From Carettochelys insculpta (Eukaryota > Chordata > Testudines > Carettochelyidae), in assembly GCF_033958435.1 (NCBI RefSeq), contig NC_134150.1, positions 36,203,501 through 36,267,500 on the forward strand: a stretch of 64,000 nucleotides of DNA. Reading direction: 5' to 3'. Of the stretch, positions 24,116 through 36,359 are shown piece by piece. Both the position numbers and the translations under genes were made by a program. Below the pieces are notes generated by a model, which worked only from the letters and a program-made list of their open reading frames with translations, had not been told where the DNA came from and did not search any database. How positions within the stretch are numbered: the stretch's first letter is position 1; every line of letters starts with the position of its first letter.

Positions 24116-24549
24116 GGCTGTCAACCCCGCTGCCACAGCCTATTCAACTTTTTATGCATCCTTCAAATGGGAAAATGCCTGGTGAGTGGGCACAGTAAGT
24201 TCATGACAGTCTCCATGGTTTCCTCAGCCTTGTGGAGCTGAGCTTTCTGATGGACCCTTCCTGGGCAAATCACAGTAAACGGGGCAGTCCAATCAGAGAG
24301 TGCTGAGGGTCTCAGGGAAGTTAGCAAAGCTCATCTACACATTGATTGTTGCAATACTTTATAGTTTGAAATTGGAGCAGTGAAAACGATGCAGCATCTT
24401 GATAATTTTGCAGGAATAAATCATGTTTATACCAGCATTTCACACGGAAGGTTATTTTGGTAGGATGGCATGATAAGATGAGTTGCAATGGCATGCGGCC
24501 CATCAGTGACTGCTAGTAGGAAAAAAATCCCAGTTGCTGGACACACTAG
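24116..24549. other. unique sequence
   Basis: Nothing recognised. Confidence 0.45.
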
Positions 24550-24999
24550 GGCCATGTCTACACTGGCACAAATCTTTGAAATAGCCAAGCTAATGGCCAT
24601 TTCGAAGATTGCTAATGAGGCACTGAATTGAATATTCAGCACTTCATTACCAAGATTCCAGTTGCAGTGCTTCGAAAGAGCCGCTTTTGATCCTCTGTGC
24701 CTCGGTGCAGCTACACGGGGGTCCTTTCTGAAAGGACCCTGCAAATTTCAAAATCCCCTTATTCCCCTTGGCTGAAGGGAATAAGGGGATTTCAAAATGT
24801 GCAGGGTCCTTTCAAAAAGGACGCCCATGTAGCTGCGTCAAGCCACAGATATTCAAAAGCGGTGCTTACGAAGCGCCGCAGCCAGAAGCATGCTAATGCT
24901 AATGAGGCACAGAAAATTCAGTTCAGAGCCTCATTAGTAATCTTTGAAATGGCCATTAGCATGGCTATTTCAAAGATTTGTGCCAGCGTAGACCCAGCC
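24550..24999. mobile_element. large palindromic MITE, diverged copy
   Basis: A 450-bp inverted repeat with left end GGCCATGTCTACACTGGCAC and right end finishing GTGCCAGCGTAGACCCAGCC. TAG flanks both sides (24547-24549 and 25000-25002). The arms meet near 24770 at the mirrored CTTATTCCC/GGGAATAAG block. ORFs at 24427-24744 (minus) and 24697-25002 (plus) give parallel peptides because of the palindrome. Confidence 0.9.
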
Positions 25000-25044
25000 T
25001 AGGTGGGGAGGGCTCTGAGTTACAACAGAGAATTCTTCCTTGGG

Positions 25045-25380
25045 TGTTTGTGTAACCCACACGCCTATGTGTGGTTAACTGTCCAATGTAGTGGTGCCCA
25101 CAGCACTTCACAGAAAAAGAATAAGTGTCTTCTACAGCCTAAGCTGAGAATGAGTTGGCCTTTAGCTCAAGCTGTAGAGGCACCTGCATTAATATTCAGA
25201 GGTCTGAGGTTCAAATCTGTCTGTAGGCAGTTACATTTGCTTGGTGTGTCTTGCCCTCATGTCTCAGTGATCCCCATATTTAGAGTTGTGGAGCAATTTT
25301 ACCCCAGGTCAGATTGTTTGAGATCTTGGGGAAGGCAGTTTGGGGGAGGAAGATTGCCTTCCTCTGCAGTGTAGGGTATG
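25045..25380 (+). repeat. tRNA-derived SINE with conserved leader
   Basis: The leader 'gtggttaactgtccaatgtag' (about 25073-25093) precedes 'ctaagctgagaatgagttggc' and a tRNA-like segment with TTTAGCTCAAGCTGTAGAGG (A-box region) and GGTTCAAATCTG (B box, about 25208-25219). The leader recurs at 45100-45120 ('gtggttcactgtcccatatag'). This is consistent with a tRNA-Lys-like SINE of the type known from turtles; the leader is additional. Confidence 0.7.
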
Positions 25381-25384
25381 GCTC

Positions 25385-25560
25385 ACAGTAAATGGTGGAT
25401 TCTCTGACACCTGAAGTCTTTAAACAGTGACTTGAGGACTTCTGTAACTCATACAGAAGTTAGGGGTCTATGTCAGGAATGGGTGAGGTGCCACATCCTG
25501 CAAAGTATGGGAGGACTAGCTAGTCCCTTCTGACCTTTAAAGTCTCTGAGACACTTTGCT
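25385..25560 (+). mobile_element. CR1 LINE 3' end
   Basis: The run 'atggtggattctctgacacc' ... 'tagctagtcccttctgacc' is the characteristic end of CR1 ORF2 and its 3' UTR. It is 5'-truncated, as usual for CR1. Confidence 0.75.
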
Positions 25561-27084
25561 TCATCCTGCTATTTACTAACAGACTAACACTTTTACAAAG
25601 TAAGACACCCAAATCACAAATGAGTTGCCAATATGCTTCATGGAAGAAAGAGTGGCCTCAGGTACTTAATCCTGGTCAGGCATTTCTTCCCAATTTCTTT
25701 TAAACATTTTATGGTCAGTCAATATATAATAGCTGTTATTTGTCCGAGGATTTAAAAGAGGAATATGATCTCCTTCAAGATGTCCTCCTTGCCACGGTCC
25801 ACTCCACATAGATGGCCAGCACAAAGCAGCACTTAAGCTGCGTTTTGTAAATCGATATGCATCATTGTCAGATGGATAGAGAAGTGGTTACAGAACACTT
25901 TGCTATATCATGTGAAGCTCTCCTGGCTGCTGATTGCGCAAGCAGAGTGGCCTTTTTATTATTTCCGTGTTGCTATTATCAAGCAAAATGCATCCAATTT
26001 TTACATCAAGAAATAAGGTAATACCTGCCTTGGTGTTGTGCCCTTCCACAAAGCAAAAAACAAAACAAAAGCAGCAGCAACAACAACAACAACCATGGAA
26101 TCAAATAAAAACATTAGCTCCATGTTTCCTGTAAAGAAATGAAGGTAATGGTGGGGGGAAAAGGCCTGGTTTTTTTTTCCTCTCTTACCAGTATAAACAT
26201 ATGTCAAAGTAAAGGGGAGCCAGAAGGAGGTGGGAGGAAAATACATCTCCTCCTCTTATGCTAAAAGCTTGGGGAAGAGCCTTGCTTCCATTTTGGAAAA
26301 GCTAAGTTTTAACATGAGTCCTGTTCTGCTCCCTGGGTTGGGTTAACACTACTCCTTTACAGGCTCCATTCCTTGCCACGCACAATGAGAGCTCCTTCTC
26401 CTGTTTCATTTTACTGTAATATCCGACTTGAAATGAGGAGTAAGTGAATGGTAGATAATAGAATTAATGTTAATGAGAAGGGAAGTAAATTATTTAAGAC
26501 AATGGCATGGCCACAGAAGGAGAGTTGTGTAGGACCTGACTTTGGATGGGTGTGCAATGAGGGAGGGCCAAGAAGGTGGCAGGAGGGATTGGGCTGCATT
26601 TCCCTCCAGCTAGTCTTGGGAGGGGAGATGGAAATGCTGAGCAAGGGTGTCCAGGCCCCAGGGACACACCCAGAAAATGTGTGCAGGGGCTTCTCTGTTC
26701 TGCCCACCTGCCTACCATCCCAGCCTGGGAGTGGGGTCCCGGTGCAAGTTCTGGCCCTGTTTCTTACACTCCCTGGCTGGAGTCCCCGACAGGCAGATGG
26801 AATGGAGCAAGCTCTCAACCCTATTCCACAGCTGGAGTGTTGTGTGGAGCAGGGTACCCCTTCGAGTTCCCGCCCGGCTCCCTAGCTGGAGCCCTTATTT
26901 GACAGAGTGGAGTGAGACTTCATTCCCATTCCCTTACTGCAGCACCAAGTGGAGTGGAGTTGGTTCTGTACCTCGTTATGTCCCCAGCTGGTGTGCAGAG
27001 CAGTCTGGTAGAGCAGTACAAGAGCTGTGGTATGAGGAGAGCTGTGTGGGTGGGCCTGGGTCCAAAGCGGGTAGGTCAGGATCT
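25561..27084. other. unique sequence with a (CAG)(CAA)n microsatellite
   Basis: A (CAG)n(CAA)n tract sits at about 26069-26091. The 26450-27084 region is less AT-rich and has overlapping ORFs of up to 157 codons on both strands, but I recognise no domain, and coding on both strands at once suggests composition rather than a gene. Confidence 0.45.
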
Positions 27085-27484
27085 ACTCCTCCTGGGCTTA
27101 TTAGTCTTGGGCTTACTTAGTTTGCAGAAGAGAAGAGCAAGGGGTGATTTAATAGCTGCCTTCAACTTCCTGAAGGGGGACTCTAAAGAGGATGGAGAGT
27201 GGCTGTCCTCAGTGGTGACCGATGGCAGGACAAGGAGCAATGTTCTCAAATTAGAGTGGGAGATGCAGGTTGGCTATTAGGAAGAACTATTTCACCAGGA
27301 GAGTGGTGAAGCACTGGAATGTGTTACCTAGAAAAGTGGTGGACTCTCCATGCCCAGACATTTTTAAGTCCCAGCTTGACAAGGTCCTGGCTGGGATGAT
27401 TTAGTTGGGGTTGACCTGCTTTGGGGAGAGGGCTGGTCTCCAAGACCTCCTGAGGTCCCTTCCAGGCCTAGGATTCTATGATAC
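27085..27484 (+). mobile_element. CR1 LINE 3' end with ORF2 C-terminus
   Basis: Translated fragments include LSLQKRRARGDLIAAFNFLK and a DGRTRSN block, the usual C-terminal wording of CR1 ORF2, followed by 'ggttgacctgctttgg' and the terminal GATTCTATGAT. There is a frameshift around the KLEWEMQ/GYxEELFHQESGE junction near 27270. It is 5'-truncated and close in sequence to 59385-59885. Confidence 0.9.
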
Positions 27485-29132
27485 TCAGGCCCACCCGTGG
27501 CTATACTCCAGTGTAATTTAGGAATATAGCAGTCTGGGTTTTTTAAGCTGGTTGCTGCTAATGTATGTGTGATGAATCCCATCTTGGTCAAAACCAGGAA
27601 CTGAATCAGGACCCTACGGACTTAAGAACACATTTCTAGACTGTGAACTAAAAATCCAGCAGCTTATCTCCCTAGGGCTGTCTCTGACTCTTGTTCTTTG
27701 TGGACTGGGCACTGAGGAGAGATGTGTAATGCACTGATCAACGGGTTCCCCACATAAAGTACTCATATACCTACCTGAAAACTTCACAGTGACACAGTTT
27801 TTGTGTTTAAAATTCTTTGTGTCAAAAGTTCTGTGCATGAAACTCTTATTGCCCATGCACACAGCTATTCAAATTGTTTAAAGGAGCACTCTAAGTGCAT
27901 CCTTAGATTAATGCATGAGCACTAGCAGGTACACAGTTTGGGGGGTCTAGGTAAGGCAACAGTTCAAATCCAAGCTTAAATTGTTGGCTGAATGCTGTAC
28001 TTTGTCAAAGTCCCGGTCCCTAGCAGAATGATATGCTTTTGCTGCTGGGCCTGATCACAAAGTCAAGAAGAAAAGTCTCATTGATTAAAAGGGAATTGAA
28101 ATTGGCCCATTATCTGTATATAACTCCCTTTCAAACGTGAGTTGGTCTCAAAGGACCATGTTTCCCAAAGCTTAATAAGCAGTTTTCCTCCACTCATATA
28201 TGAGTAGAAATGGTTCTTTTATGCTCTTCAACATTTTTCTTTGTGTTTAGCAGCATCCTCTGATTAATGCACTTAAAATGTAAGCATCTGCACTAAAAAT
28301 AAAAATGGAAGGGAGAAAGCAGACCCTTTTGCAGTCACTGGATCATTTATAGGCATCTTATACTGCCTTTTGCAAGAGCACCGTGGCATTTTATGCTTTC
28401 CCGTGGCAGTAAATTTTACGAGATAATTGCTGTAGGCAGAATGAAATTAACTGATAGAGAATTTCAGTGTGTGTGTGAGGTGGTTTTTCCCCCCTCCACT
28501 TTACGTGCATGCTGTCACCTTTTAGGAGATCAAGAATTCTTAAATGATGAAAATTTCTATCCTTTTCCGTCCATTTTCGTTAACAAATTGGGGTTGAAGG
28601 AGTCAAACAAGCAAACAAAATCTTTATAGGCAAGAGAAGGCAAAGGGCACAGGGAGAGGAATTTTCATGCCTTCAGTGGCTTCCATGACAATAGTTGTTT
28701 GAGCAAGGACAGAAGGATTGGACCCTGAGGCTGCTATTCAGGCAATAAAAGTTTATTTCATTTCCTATTCTCTCTCCTAATGGCAGCGATTATTTTGAAA
28801 TGATCCTGCTATTTTGCAGTCAATAAAAAGGCCAAAAAGGCCCCTTTTCTGGAAATTGTGTAAATTGAAGCACAAACTAAAACCAACAGATTAAAGGGAA
28901 GTTCCAGACATATTCTCTTCCCACAGCAATGGTCTCAGACGCATGCTAATAAGAGGTAGATGCCATCTCCAAATACAGCTAAAGTTTAAAAGTGCTGCTG
29001 CACTTTTGCAAAATAATTATTCCCCTTTTATTTTTAAAAACTTAAATAATTATAACAACACAACAGAAGAAACTGAACATTATGGATGTTCAGTCATCAC
29101 TTTGCACCAATTCTAACTCTCTTGAAGCAGAC
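27485..29132. other. unique sequence
   Basis: No gene recognised. 28780-28920 is AT-rich, repeat-free and could be conserved non-coding sequence, but this is only an impression. Confidence 0.4.
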
Positions 29133-29135
29133 TTA

Positions 29136-29509
29136 GGGTATGTCTACACAGCACAGTGATTTTGAAATAACAGATGTTATTTCAAAATATATATCCCATG
29201 GTCTGCATAAGGCAATGGCTATTTTGAAATAATTTCAAAATAGCAGTTTTCTTCTTTTGAAAGTGGTAAACCTCATTGCATGGGGAATTGCACCTATTTT
29301 GAAATAGGGGCTGTTCAGACAGGGAATAGAGCTTATTGTGAAATAAGCCATAATGCATCCAATGGCTGTATTTCGAAATGAGCTCTATGTGTATATATGC
29401 TGTGTTTTGAAATAGCTAAGTGCGATTTCAGGATGCATTTTGTTCATAGCAGGGCTGAGTTACTCCAGAACAGCTTATTTCAAAATAAGGCTGCTGTGTA
29501 GACATACCC
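29136..29509. mobile_element. MITE with TTTTGAAATAA-type interior
   Basis: A 374-bp element whose left end GGGTATGTCTACACAGCACA mirrors a right end finishing TGCTGTGTAGACATACCC. TTA flanks both ends (29133-29135 and 29510-29512). The interior is rich in ATTTTGAAATA motifs. The same family occurs at 52608-53027. Confidence 0.9.
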
Positions 29510-29512
29510 TTA

Positions 29513-29929
29513 CACTAGCGAGTTTTGTCAACAAACCCTGGTTTTGTTGACAAAACTGGTGGAATGTCCACGTGCAAAATGTGTGTTGTCAACAGTTTAT
29601 TGACAAAACTCAGCACTTTCCCTGGCAGCATTCTGCCCCTAAGCCAGGAGGCATAATGCTGCTGTGGACAGATTCTGTCAACAAAAAAGCTGTGTAGCAG
29701 TTCTGGAGGGCCCTCTCTTGACAGACAGGGCTTCCAGCACAATGGGTAGCCCTGTCTGCTGTGCTTCAAGGTGCCTGTTTTGTTGAGAGAGCTGTCGGCT
29801 GGTTCAGCTGCTCTGTTGACAGAGCTGACCACTCTTCTCTGTAGCTGCACTCTGTCGACAGAAGTTTTGTCGGGAAATCCCTTCTGACAGTGACTTCTGT
29901 CAACAGATTGCTGTAGTGTAACCGTAGCC
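29513..29929. mobile_element. MITE with TTGTCAACA-type interior, left end trimmed
   Basis: The right end reads ATTGCTGTAGTGTAACCGTAGCC followed by TTA (29930-29932). The left side begins CACTAGCGAGTTTTGTCAAC directly after the TTA shared with the previous element, so about 10 expected outer bases are missing. The interior repeats GTCAACA and GTTGACA. The minus-strand ORF at 29515-30015 is spurious. Confidence 0.8.
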
Positions 29930-29932
29930 TTA

Positions 29933-30365
29933 GTCCCTGCATGACATAACAGCATGAGGGCAGGACCATGAGAAGTGGTGATGGGTGGAGGGGGGTGAGG
30001 AAGGAAGGCAACCAAACATGATTATGTTAAAATGCAAGGAGGGCAAGATAGTGTCCAGGAAACCTTTGTCCACACTTTTAAAGTGAAAGTGTGGCCCCAG
30101 AAAGGAGACTGGGAGCTCCAAGTAAACAACGTCCAAGAGGAAAGTAGGTAACAGTGCTGGGAGCTCATTTACATTTGAAAAATGCCTCAGGGAGTTAGTG
30201 GCCTATAGTTTCCAATTGCCTCCCTAACGGCCTTTGAAATTTGTACCATGAAACAATAGAAGTAGCAAATAGCAAAATCTCTCTCTTTTGGATGAGCTGA
30301 GTCCGAGAAGAATTGTTTGTTGTTCTTATGATTGTATCAAGCTAATTTCTAAGCAGCCCAGCTGA
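29933..30365. other. unique sequence
   Basis: Nothing recognised. Confidence 0.45.
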
Positions 30366-30440
30366 GGATCAGGGCCCCATCCTAGCAGGCACAGTGCATA
30401 TGTGCACACAGTCTCTTTCCCAAATAGTTTACGATCAAAG
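30366..30440 (+). repeat. ancient amniote repeat remnant
   Basis: 'gaggatcagggccccatcct' followed by 'agtctctttcccaaatagttt' matches the pattern of the repeat at 9190-9300, strongly diverged. Confidence 0.35.
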
Positions 30441-30829
30441 CAAGAATTGGAATCTGATTGATACATCCCAATTCATTGCAGGGGTTTCCCACAGAATTAG
30501 TATATTCTTCCCCTTTCCTTGTGGAACACACACATACACACACAAAATCTACTGCATGTCTGCTTCAAATACAATACCAACCTTTTTTTTTACTGTAGCT
30601 TGTGCCATCGAGACATGGATTCCAAGTCTTTGGAAAGAGGAGATGGTCTGAGTTGTTTGCTTTCAGGAGACAGGCAGGGCAAGAGAGGAGGTCTGCAGGT
30701 AGTAGGGATGGAGCTCTCTGAAAGAGAACTGAAACTTATGAGCAAGAGGGATGTCTGGGATGACTTAGCGCAAAAGAAAAAAAAATCATGGGTTCCAATT
30801 TCCTTTGCTCATGGACAGTGAGGGCATAG
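30441..30829. other. unique sequence
   Basis: Short (AC)n tract near 30528-30543; otherwise nothing. Confidence 0.4.
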
Positions 30830-31115
30830 AATTGCTGGGCCGATGGGTAAGATGTAGGGGAGCGCTATGCTCCTAGAAGGGGCAGGGCCTCAGGCCAAAG
30901 GGGCGGGGTTGTGGGAAGCAATCCCTCTGTGCTTCTGGATCATGCCATCTGGGGCTCTGGCAGCAATTTAAAGGACCTGGGGCTTTGGCTGCTGCTGCAG
31001 TAGTGGCAGGGGCATCAGGGAGCCCCGACCCTTTCTGAGTCACTGGGCCCCTGGGTAGTTCCTCTCCTTGCCTCCCCTCACCTCCTCCCCATTGGTGGGC
31101 TTACTCATGGGTTCA
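30830..31115. repeat. dispersed GC-rich repeat copy
   Basis: 'tttaaaggacctggggctttg' and 'agggagccccgaccctttc' form the two sides of the same imperfect inverted core seen at 23884, 40990 and 46210, and the end 'ctcctccccattggtgggc' recurs at about 41097-41120. Confidence 0.55.
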
Positions 31116-32884
31116 CATAAATTACATTTAAACTGTTGGGTGCTAACTATTTTCTGTCTTAGCTGTGGGTTCAGCTACTGGTGCACACGAACATAAAAAA
31201 ATGAGAGGGAAGAGTGGCCAGCATCCTGCCACTGCACTGCCGCTGCCTGGGACCTGAATGGATAAGCAAGAATTAAAATGATCAGAATTTACTCTAGAGC
31301 ATAGGGAAGTGCGAGGCTGCTGTGCTGTCTAGCAGCCAGAGGAGAGCTCTCTGGTTTTTGTGCTGGTTATTTGGTCAGTTCAGAGAGACAGAAAACAGAG
31401 GGTTGGACACCCTTCATTCTGCTGAGAAGATAGTGACTACTAACCACAGCACCCTCTGCCCCAACACTGACTTTACCCCATCCCAATGAGGCAGGAGGCC
31501 TAGGGAGGACATATGTTATGGAATAAGCCCACATTCCCCCTGCAGCAGCAGCTCATGTCTGCTGCCCATTCTGGGCATTGCAACTGGGCAGGGTCGTGGT
31601 GCCACTCAGGTTTGGCTTGGGCAGCCTTCCATTGTGACACTGGAGTAAGTGGCATGTGGCCAAGGAGTGGAGTTGTACACTGGCATGGACAAAAGCATGC
31701 AGAGCAAAACTGACAGCTTTTCACCCCAGGGATCCATTGAGCCCTGGCCTGGGGCAGCGTTTGCCCAAAGGGTTTTTCTCCTCTCTGAATCCCAAGCAGC
31801 TACTCATTCTGAGCCATTGTGCCAGGGGAAGAGGAAGGTGAACTGAAAGTAGCTCATGGCCTAGTGCATGTCTGGAAATGGCTCTGCACCTTGAAGAAGG
31901 CTATGGTTGAATGGCCTCAGATTTCAGACATCGGAGACAGCAAAGCTGAAGGATGGGGCTAGGGGTGTGCATTTCTCAATATGCAGCTAGTAAGTTTGAC
32001 GTAAACTTCTCTGTGAGTGGTTCAGAGGGAGCTGGGACTGGGGACTTCAAATGGGGTGAGTGTCTCTGGGGTGAAATAATTGAAAACGGCAACCAGATTT
32101 GTCACAAAAGCTTTGGAGAGAGTGCCTGGCCTAATTGCTTCTTGCTTCTCCCTGCCTTTAGATCTATTAGTTCCTTCCTATCTCTTTTTTTCCCCACTGC
32201 AAACCCAAGATGCTTTTTCTCTTAAGCCCCTTTCCTCTATAAGACCACGCCACAAAGAGGAGAAATAATATTAAATGCAAATCCATGTTTATAGCACTAT
32301 GTTGTAAGCAACTGCCAAGCTTAATGCAAATGTATGGTTGTAAAGATACCACATATATTTCCTTCATGTAAAGCTTATGGAAAGCTCACAATGGGAAAAC
32401 ATGACAACTAATTGACAGCTCTGTTTGTCTTTTTTTTTTCCCGCTTCCTTAATCCGAGACATGTGATAAATGTGCAAAACCGTTCCTCACTTGTCTATGT
32501 AGAGTAAGATTGAAATGAATGAGGTTTCATTGTTCCTTTGAGTTGCAATTAATTAGTTAAATGTACAGGAATCTTTTAGGAGTGCTCTGTAAATTCAGAA
32601 TTGACTGTGTTGTTTTGGGTTTTACTGGTACGTGATTGCTTGTTAACAGTGTTACATGAGAGTAACAAGCTGATGTGCAATTAATGTCCTAAATTAACAG
32701 TATAACTGCATGGTTGGATGATAAGCATCCTCTGGCTCATTTGAGATTGAAGCAACTTAGCATATGTGGCAGCAGTATTTCAAATAGGGAAGTGGGTGGC
32801 AGGGAACCTTAAGCCTGTGTAATAGTTTCCCAGCCATTTCCAATGGAGGCCCATGGTTTAAAGAATTTTAAAGACTCCCAAATA
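31116..32884. other. about 1.8 kb of unique sequence
   Basis: No gene or clear repeat. 32400-32720 is AT-rich and contains CAATTAATTAG and further TTAAC/TTAAT motifs without any recognisable repeat. It is the best of several weak candidates for a conserved non-coding element. Confidence 0.35.
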
Positions 32885-33745
32885 ATGAATCTTAGATTCT
32901 CAGAATTCCATAGTCATAGAATCATCAAATACTAGAAGGAACCTTGCGTTGTCATCAAGTCCTGTCCCCTGCACTCATGGCAGAACCAAGCACCATATAG
33001 ACCATCCCCAACAGATGTTTGTCTTATCTGTTTTAAAAATCTCCCTAGGCAATTTCTTCCAGTGCTTTGCCACCCTGACAATTAGGAAATTATTCCTAAC
33101 ATCCCACTGAAACCTCTCTTGCTGTAATTTTAGCTCATTGCTTCTTGTCTTATCCTCAGAAGTTAAGGACAACCTGTTAGGTTTTTGAACTCTGTTATGT
33201 TCCCTCTGACTTTTGTTTTCCAAACTAATCAACTACAGTTATTAGTTATTTCAATCTTCACTCATAAGTCATGTTTTTCTAGACCTTTAATCATTCTTGT
33301 TGCTCTTCTCTGGACCTTCTCCAATTTCTCCACAACTTTCTTAAACATAGTGCCCAGAACTGGACCCAGTAATCCAGCTGGGACCCAATCAGTACATAGT
33401 AGAATGGAAGAATTACTTCGTGTGTCTTCTTTACAACACTGCTGTTAATACATCCCAGAATGATGTTTGCTATTTTTTTTGCAAGTGCCACACTGTTGAC
33501 TCATATTTAGCCTGTGGTCCACTATGACCCCCTAGATTCTCTTCTGCAGTAACCCTTCCTAGATGGTCACTTCCCATTTTGTATGTGTAAAATTCATTGT
33601 TCCTTCCTCAGTGGAGTGCTTGGTATTTGTCCTCATTGAATTTCACCCTCCAGTTTGCCCAAGTAATTTTGAATTATAATCCTATCCTGCAAAGCACTTG
33701 CAACCCCTCTCAGTCTGGTATACAAATGCAATTCTCATGTATTCA
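32885..33745 (-). mobile_element. CR1 LINE 3' region, antisense
   Basis: The minus strand translates in pieces to CR1 ORF2 C-terminal wording (for example SLTSEDKTRSNELKLQQERF, with VRVAKHWKKLPREIFKT following). The plus strand shows the familiar antisense phrases 'cagaatgatgtttgctat' and 'gaatttcaccctccag'. The 3' end lies near 32885 at 'agattctcagaattccatag'. There are several frameshifts. Confidence 0.85.
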
Positions 33746-36356
33746 TTACACCTGTGTTACATAGACATGTGAACATGACCAATTAGTTGTGCAGTTGATT
33801 ATTTCTCCCAACAGTTGTGAGAAATGAGTGCCTAGTTGCTATCACTTTTTTTTTTGCACAGGTCCACATCCCAGCAAATTCAATGGAAATCTTTCTGTTG
33901 GTTTTAGCGGGAGCTAAAATAGATGATAGTGATCAAATGCTCCTGCACATTTCTGAAAAATCTGTGTGTACACTTCAAGCATAAATAAATCTGTTGCATC
34001 ATTTCACTATTCCCTGGGCTACAAGGTCCATCCTGGTATGTGTACTAAAGGAACCTTTTGCGGACATAGATCAATCATGAACAACCAAGGTTAGTGAGTG
34101 AGTCGAATAAGTGGCCTTCCTTCATTTTAGTGGGCTGCAAGATTGCAATCAGGCATGTGCACTAACCATGACCCCAAGAATACGATTAAATACACTACAC
34201 TTGATTCTCCTTCATTATCCTGCCTTTTCAACACAAAATGATCCATTATTAGGGGCAAATTAAATTTCCAGCAAAAGTAACAAAAAGAAGTGAAGGGCAT
34301 GCAGAGTTCTCACAATGTAATCACCATGTACCATGTGCTCAGTTGAAATGTGTGTCACTTCTCATTTGCCCGGGGCTGCTTGATGTTCCCCTCCATTGCA
34401 GGCTTACCTTCTGCTGCACCTCTTTCTCAAACCTCCACTCAGCTACTTCCCTGTCTCCTCCCCCAAGCATCCCCCATCCCTTCACCTCACCTTCCCTCCT
34501 AGAAATTCCCGAGTGCTGGGAACTGGCTGATTTGTGCTCCATCCCACTCCTCCCCATTTCTGCCAGAGCTCAAATGTCATGAATCAGTAGCAGGGATGGA
34601 GGCTGAGTCGGCTGATTCCCAGCACTCTAGCAATGTTGGAAGGGAGGGAAAGGAGTAGGTAAGTTCAGGGCCCTTGGCATGCAACAGGTACATGTTAGAG
34701 GATGTATCTGTGGGCCTCGTGTAGATCCCCAATGGACAGCATGTGACCCACAAGCCACAAGTTGCCCATCACGGGCATACATCTTCTCTTGGAGAGACCT
34801 GACTGAGTGAGTCATCTTACTTCTGCCACTGCCAACACTGACAATCAGAATACAGCTGTTTCTGTTTACTCTTTGAGATATTTGGTCCATGATCCTAACC
34901 GGGTGAGAAAAGCTGTGTAACCACTCTAACTGATTAGCCACGGGAGCCTTGAACAGTTCATACAAAGTACATTAAATGTGGGATGTCTGAGTGAAGCGCA
35001 TGGTATAAATATTTAGGTAATTAGTATTTCTTCAATATCTTTGTGGGAACAGACATAATATTAGGCACAGTACTCTAGTTCTATTGAACAGTTACACTTT
35101 GATTTGGAAAATTATCTTGGATTAAATACTACTTATTTAGTGACAGATCATGGAGCAACTACTGTATGCTAGCTCTTAATAAACTATAAATTTCAGAATA
35201 GATGTAGGCGAGAGTATATAGTTTTGTCACTGGTCCAAAGAGAAGGGAAGGGGAGTGAAATCATTCCAATAAATATTAATGTTCAGAAGTGTTAAAGTGT
35301 TGTAGATAGTAATTTAGAAATGTTCTAAATGTATTATAGGGTGAGTTCTACCTATATTCCTGTATATATTGTAACTTCACAGAGATAAATCCTGCTCTTC
35401 TTTGACAGTAGTTTCCTTGCTTGCTGGAGTAAGGTGAGATCTGACTCCAAGAGCAATGTATATGGAAACATATATGAAAGACCCAGGCCTTTGGCGACCT
35501 CCATACAGGCAGTTCTGCCATTCAGAGACCCTTTGAAAGTAAAGGGTTTGCACAGGTATGGAGATCTGTTTATGCAGAGCTGATTGCTGGAACCCAGTTG
35601 TTTACTCTTCCCACTTTCTTCTTCTTGGCGGTCACTTGATAAAAAGGATGTCTTCATGGCACCCTCCTATTCATAAAGTCTGCTGATGGCTGACCAACCC
35701 AATGCTGGAGCTGCAGGTCTCATCACAGAAGGGAGCAGTGCTGATAGCTGTTGGAGGGCTGCAGTGTAGGTTTTGCTGTTTTCTTCTTCTCTGCCTCTCC
35801 ATGTCTGTATTGCAGCTGGAACTCTCAAATTGCACCACACAAATTACCATTATCCACCGGGGACAGTCCTGAGCAAGACTTTCCCAACTGTCAACGCCAG
35901 TGCCACACATTTTCATGTACGCCTTCAGCACTACAATTTGAACCTATCTAGTCCAACACACTGGTCCAGTAATGTCCGTGGTCCAGCATGATTTTAGTTA
36001 GCTGGATGTCCACTCATTTGGATGACCAAGTTTCCCATGGTTCCATAAAGTTTGTTTACAGTCACCAGTCCTATTTAGTTCTAATTTACCTCGAAAGGTC
36101 TTTTGAGAGTCCAGGAGGTAGTGGAAGTGTTAGTAATGCTGCTAGACAATACTGATCTCTTGTAGTTTGGCAAATTCTTTGGTTTGGCACCAGTCAGGTC
36201 CCAAAGATGCTGAGCAAGAGAGGCTCAGCCTGTAGTATTGTTTTTCTTTCATCTTAGTATTCAAAACAATTTGTAACCATACTGCAAATGGCAGCTCAGT
36301 ATCTTCTTGAAAGGTGAATAACATTTTAAGTTTCTACTGATAGGAAATTTAGACTT
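33746..36356. other. about 2.6 kb of unique sequence
   Basis: No gene, RNA or clear repeat is seen. ORFs at 34339-35931 are short and lack domains. Confidence 0.45.
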
Positions 36357-36359
36357 ATT

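Noticed and set aside
25140..25225. Functional tRNA gene
   Set aside because: Box-like sequences are present, but the cloverleaf pairing is poor and the unit is repeated with other sequence, so it is a SINE.
24427..25374. ORFs of 101-123 codons
   Set aside because: The first two are in the palindrome at 24550-24999, and the third runs through a SINE and its leader.
26411..27280. Overlapping ORFs up to 157 codons, possible gene
   Set aside because: Open on both strands in a GC-richer stretch, no domain recognised, and the final part is CR1 ORF2.
29515..30015. 166-codon minus-strand ORF
   Set aside because: Mostly antisense to the MITE at 29513-29929.
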